Source: Verrucomicrobiota bacterium (GTDB taxonomy: Bacteria; Verrucomicrobiota; Verrucomicrobiia; Opitutales; Opitutaceae). Taken from it: a DNA stretch of 23,758 nt. Of the stretch, positions 21,943 through 23,758 are shown in pieces. How positions within the stretch are numbered: the stretch's first letter is position 1; each line of letters starts with the position of its first letter. The notes beneath the pieces are model-generated. The model was not told the origin of the DNA. It saw only the letters and a list, made by a program, of their open reading frames with translations, and did not search any database. The DNA is taken from assembly GCA_023443985.1 (NCBI GenBank), contig JAEZSJ010000017.1, forward strand, positions 1 through 23,758, written 5' to 3'. A program made the position numbers and the translations under genes.

Positions 21943-21959
21943 CCTCCTACTTCACTCCT

Positions 21960-23758
21960 TTGAAAAACCGACTCGCTCCGTCCATCCTCCTCGCCGCCAT
22001 TTCCTTTGCTCCCGGTACCATCGCCGCCGAGCCGCCCGCCGTCGCCGGCCAGGATTTGATCATCATGGATTCGTTCGAGGTCGTCGGCACCCGCCCGCAG
22101 GCCGTCGACACCACCGCGCTCAAGCTCGCCAGCCCGATCGTCGTCACGCCGCGTGCGGTCACGGTCATCGACTCCTCCCGTATCCGGGAACAGGACTTCC
22201 AGATCGGCTCCGACCTCCTCAACTGGGTCCCGGGGTTCAACACCAACGGCAACATCTCCGGCAACTACCACTTCTACGCTCGCGGCTTCCGCATGACCGC
22301 CAACGAGTGGCGCGTCGACGGCCTCGCCGGCCGCGTGATCGGCGGCAGCTATTCGCCCAACCTCTTCGGCGTCGAGTCCGTCACCTTCCTCAAGGGCCCG
22401 GCCGGTCTGCTCTACGGCTCCACCAACGCCCCGGGCGGCATCGTCAACCTCGTCACCAAGAAGCCGCGCGACACCGCCGCCACCACCCTCGAGACTCGTA
22501 TCCGTACGATGGGTGGAGGCGAGGTCGGCTTCGGCGACCGCCTCAGCTCCGAGGTCGAACTCGACACCACCGGTCCCCTCACCGCCGACAAACGCCTGCT
22601 CTACCGTTTCCTCGCCAGCGCCGAGCACACCGAGCACCCCGCGCGCGGCCACGACGACGAGAACCAGTTCTACCGCCTCTCCTTCACCGCGAAACTCGAC
22701 TCCGCCGAACGCTTCCAGCTCACCCCCCTGGTCGAGTGGAGCCGCGAGGAACGTTCCCAGCGCAACGCCGTGATCTCGCCCGCCTCCTCGCGCACCACCA
22801 ACGACGGCCGCACCGACTACACCTTCGCCGATGTCTCCCCGCTCTCCGTCGATCTCTCCGCCGGCGGCCGCGTCGACAAGAACCTCACCGCCGGCCTCGA
22901 TTTCAACGCGAAGCTCACCGATGACTGGACCGCCCAGCTCACCTTCCGTCACCTCGAGCGCGACTACTCCAACAACGCCTGGGCCGTGCAGACCGCCACG
23001 CTCGCCCAGACCGACGCCGCCGATCCCCTCGGCTGGACCGTGCAACGCCGCCACACGCGGAACGAGAACACCTACGACTACACCGGCCTCGACCTCGCGA
23101 CCTCCTACGAACTCCGCCCGACCGAGTCGATCCGCAGTCTCTTCCAACTCGGTTTCAACGCCCGCCGCACCGTCACCACCGCCGCGAGCAGCACGGGCGC
23201 CAACCAGTCGCCGATCAACCTCTACACCGGCGTCGCCGCCACGCCGCTCGTCGCCGATGTCACCACCCTCACCCGCGCCAACGACACCGAGTCCCTCGTC
23301 TGGAACGCCTACCTCCAGAACCAGACCGAGCTCTTCTCGCGCCTCACCGTCACCACCGGCCTCGCCTTCGCCCGCGAGCAGAGCGAGTCCACCGCACCCG
23401 CCACCGGCTTCAAGACCCGCGCGCCCGACCGCGACAGCGATCTCACCCCGAACGTCGGCCTGCTCTACCGTCTTCTGCCCGCCGTATCCATCTACACCAG
23501 CTACTCGACGAGCTACACCCTCCCCGACCCGACCTTCGAGGACGCCGCCGGCACCCGCGGCGCCTTCGACCCCACCGAGGGCGAGAACTACGAGGCCGGT
23601 GTGAAGGCCGAATTCTGGGGCAACCTGCTCGCCGCCTCCGCCAGCGTCTTCCGCACCGAGCTCAACGGCGTGCTCGTCCAGTCCGCCGCCGACGAACTCA
23701 ACCCCGCCGGCAACCGCTTCTACCGCCAGCTCGACACCGGCCGCCGCGCCGACGGCGT
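21960..23758 (+). CDS. TonB-dependent receptor, siderophore-receptor type, N-terminal 599 residues (runs off right edge)
   Basis: An outer-membrane beta-barrel that imports a ligand, probably an iron siderophore, using TonB energy. The frame is open from 21960 to the window end. The start is TTG (no ATG fits): MKNRLAPSILLAAISFAPGT is a good signal peptide, cleaved near A-A-E. A probable TonB box follows, DLIIMDSFEVVG (about residues 32-43). The plug domain runs from about residue 50 to 170, with SPIVVTPRAVTVIDSSRI, LLNWVPGFNT, YARGFRM, VESVTFLKGPAGLLYG and GGIVNLVTKKP, all typical of FhuA/FhuE-like receptors. The rest is barrel strands rich in aromatic and polar residues. Other TTG codons at 21888 and 21927 are possible but would spoil the signal peptide. 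A TACTTC element (21948-21953) ends 6 nt before the TTG. I find no Fur box. Confidence 0.92.
   Translation, partial: MKNRLAPSILLAAISFAPGTIAAEPPAVAGQDLIIMDSFEVVGTRPQAVDTTALKLASPIVVTPRAVTVIDSSRIREQDFQIGSDLLNWVPGFNTNGNISGNYHFYARGFRMTANEWRVDGLAGRVIGGSYSPNLFGVESVTFLKGPAGLLYGSTNAPGGIVNLVTKKPRDTAATTLETRIRTMGGGEVGFGDRLSSEVELDTTGPLTADKRLLYRFLASAEHTEHPARGHDDENQFYRLSFTAKLDSAERFQLTPLVEWSREERSQRNAVISPASSRTTNDGRTDYTFADVSPLSVDLSAGGRVDKNLTAGLDFNAKLTDDWTAQLTFRHLERDYSNNAWAVQTATLAQTDAADPLGWTVQRRHTRNENTYDYTGLDLATSYELRPTESIRSLFQLGFNARRTVTTAASSTGANQSPINLYTGVAATPLVADVTTLTRANDTESLVWNAYLQNQTELFSRLTVTTGLAFAREQSESTAPATGFKTRAPDRDSDLTPNVGLLYRLLPAVSIYTSYSTSYTLPDPTFEDAAGTRGAFDPTEGENYEAGVKAEFWGNLLAASASVFRTELNGVLVQSAADELNPAGNRFYRQLDTGRRADG

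Noticed and set aside
21802..21959. Fur box or cobalamin riboswitch before the TonB-dependent receptor.
   Set aside because: No GATAAT-type repeats are present, and the 158-bp space lacks recognisable riboswitch elements.

Overview
The window is GC-rich bacterial DNA, most likely from a Gram-negative member of the Verrucomicrobia, probably Opitutaceae-like. The evidence is an lpxA gene (lipid A synthesis), a TonB-dependent receptor with an Opitutaceae-style TonB box, a clade II (Sec-type) nitrous-oxide reductase, large hybrid histidine kinases, and almost no Shine-Dalgarno sequences ahead of the genes. The taxonomic call is an inference from gene content and style; no marker gene was compared. 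I see no mobile element, CRISPR array, rRNA or tRNA.

Layout. (1) 1-2512 is a copper and N2O-respiration block. On the minus strand an azurin-like lipoprotein is followed 6 bp later by nosZ, which runs off the left edge. Divergently on the plus strand is a lipoprotein joining a CusF-like copper-binding domain to a SCO1/SenC domain. Together they look like reductase, electron donor and copper-delivery factor. (2) 2538-8846 holds a five-PAS membrane hybrid histidine kinase (minus), divergent from alaS (plus), which ends at a good intrinsic terminator. (3) 9112-13503 holds an ArsR-type repressor divergent from an old-yellow-enzyme-type flavin oxidoreductase, with two near-identical palindromes between them, one beside each start codon; rapA follows. 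(4) 13572-17174, minus strand, reads pdxA, infC, an N-acetylmuramoyl-L-alanine amidase, a 410-bp gap with a structured palindromic element, and a small unknown gene. (5) 17300-19255 is a second hybrid histidine kinase with about seven membrane helices (plus). (6) 19271-21801, minus strand, is a compact aroB - unknown gene - lpxA cluster. (7) 21960 to the right edge is a TonB-dependent receptor of the siderophore-receptor type, preceded by three TTGCGAC repeats at an exact 32-bp period, the middle one forming a 15-bp palindrome.

Most of the window is housekeeping: alaS, infC, aroB, pdxA, lpxA, rapA, amidase. The accessory interest lies in the nos/cupredoxin/SCO group, the twin-operator ArsR/flavin-reductase switch, the repeat-bearing receptor promoter, and sequence oddities inside alaS, pdxA and lpxA. 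Nothing here proves a new multi-gene system; the strongest candidates for follow-up are the two regulatory regions and the copper module.
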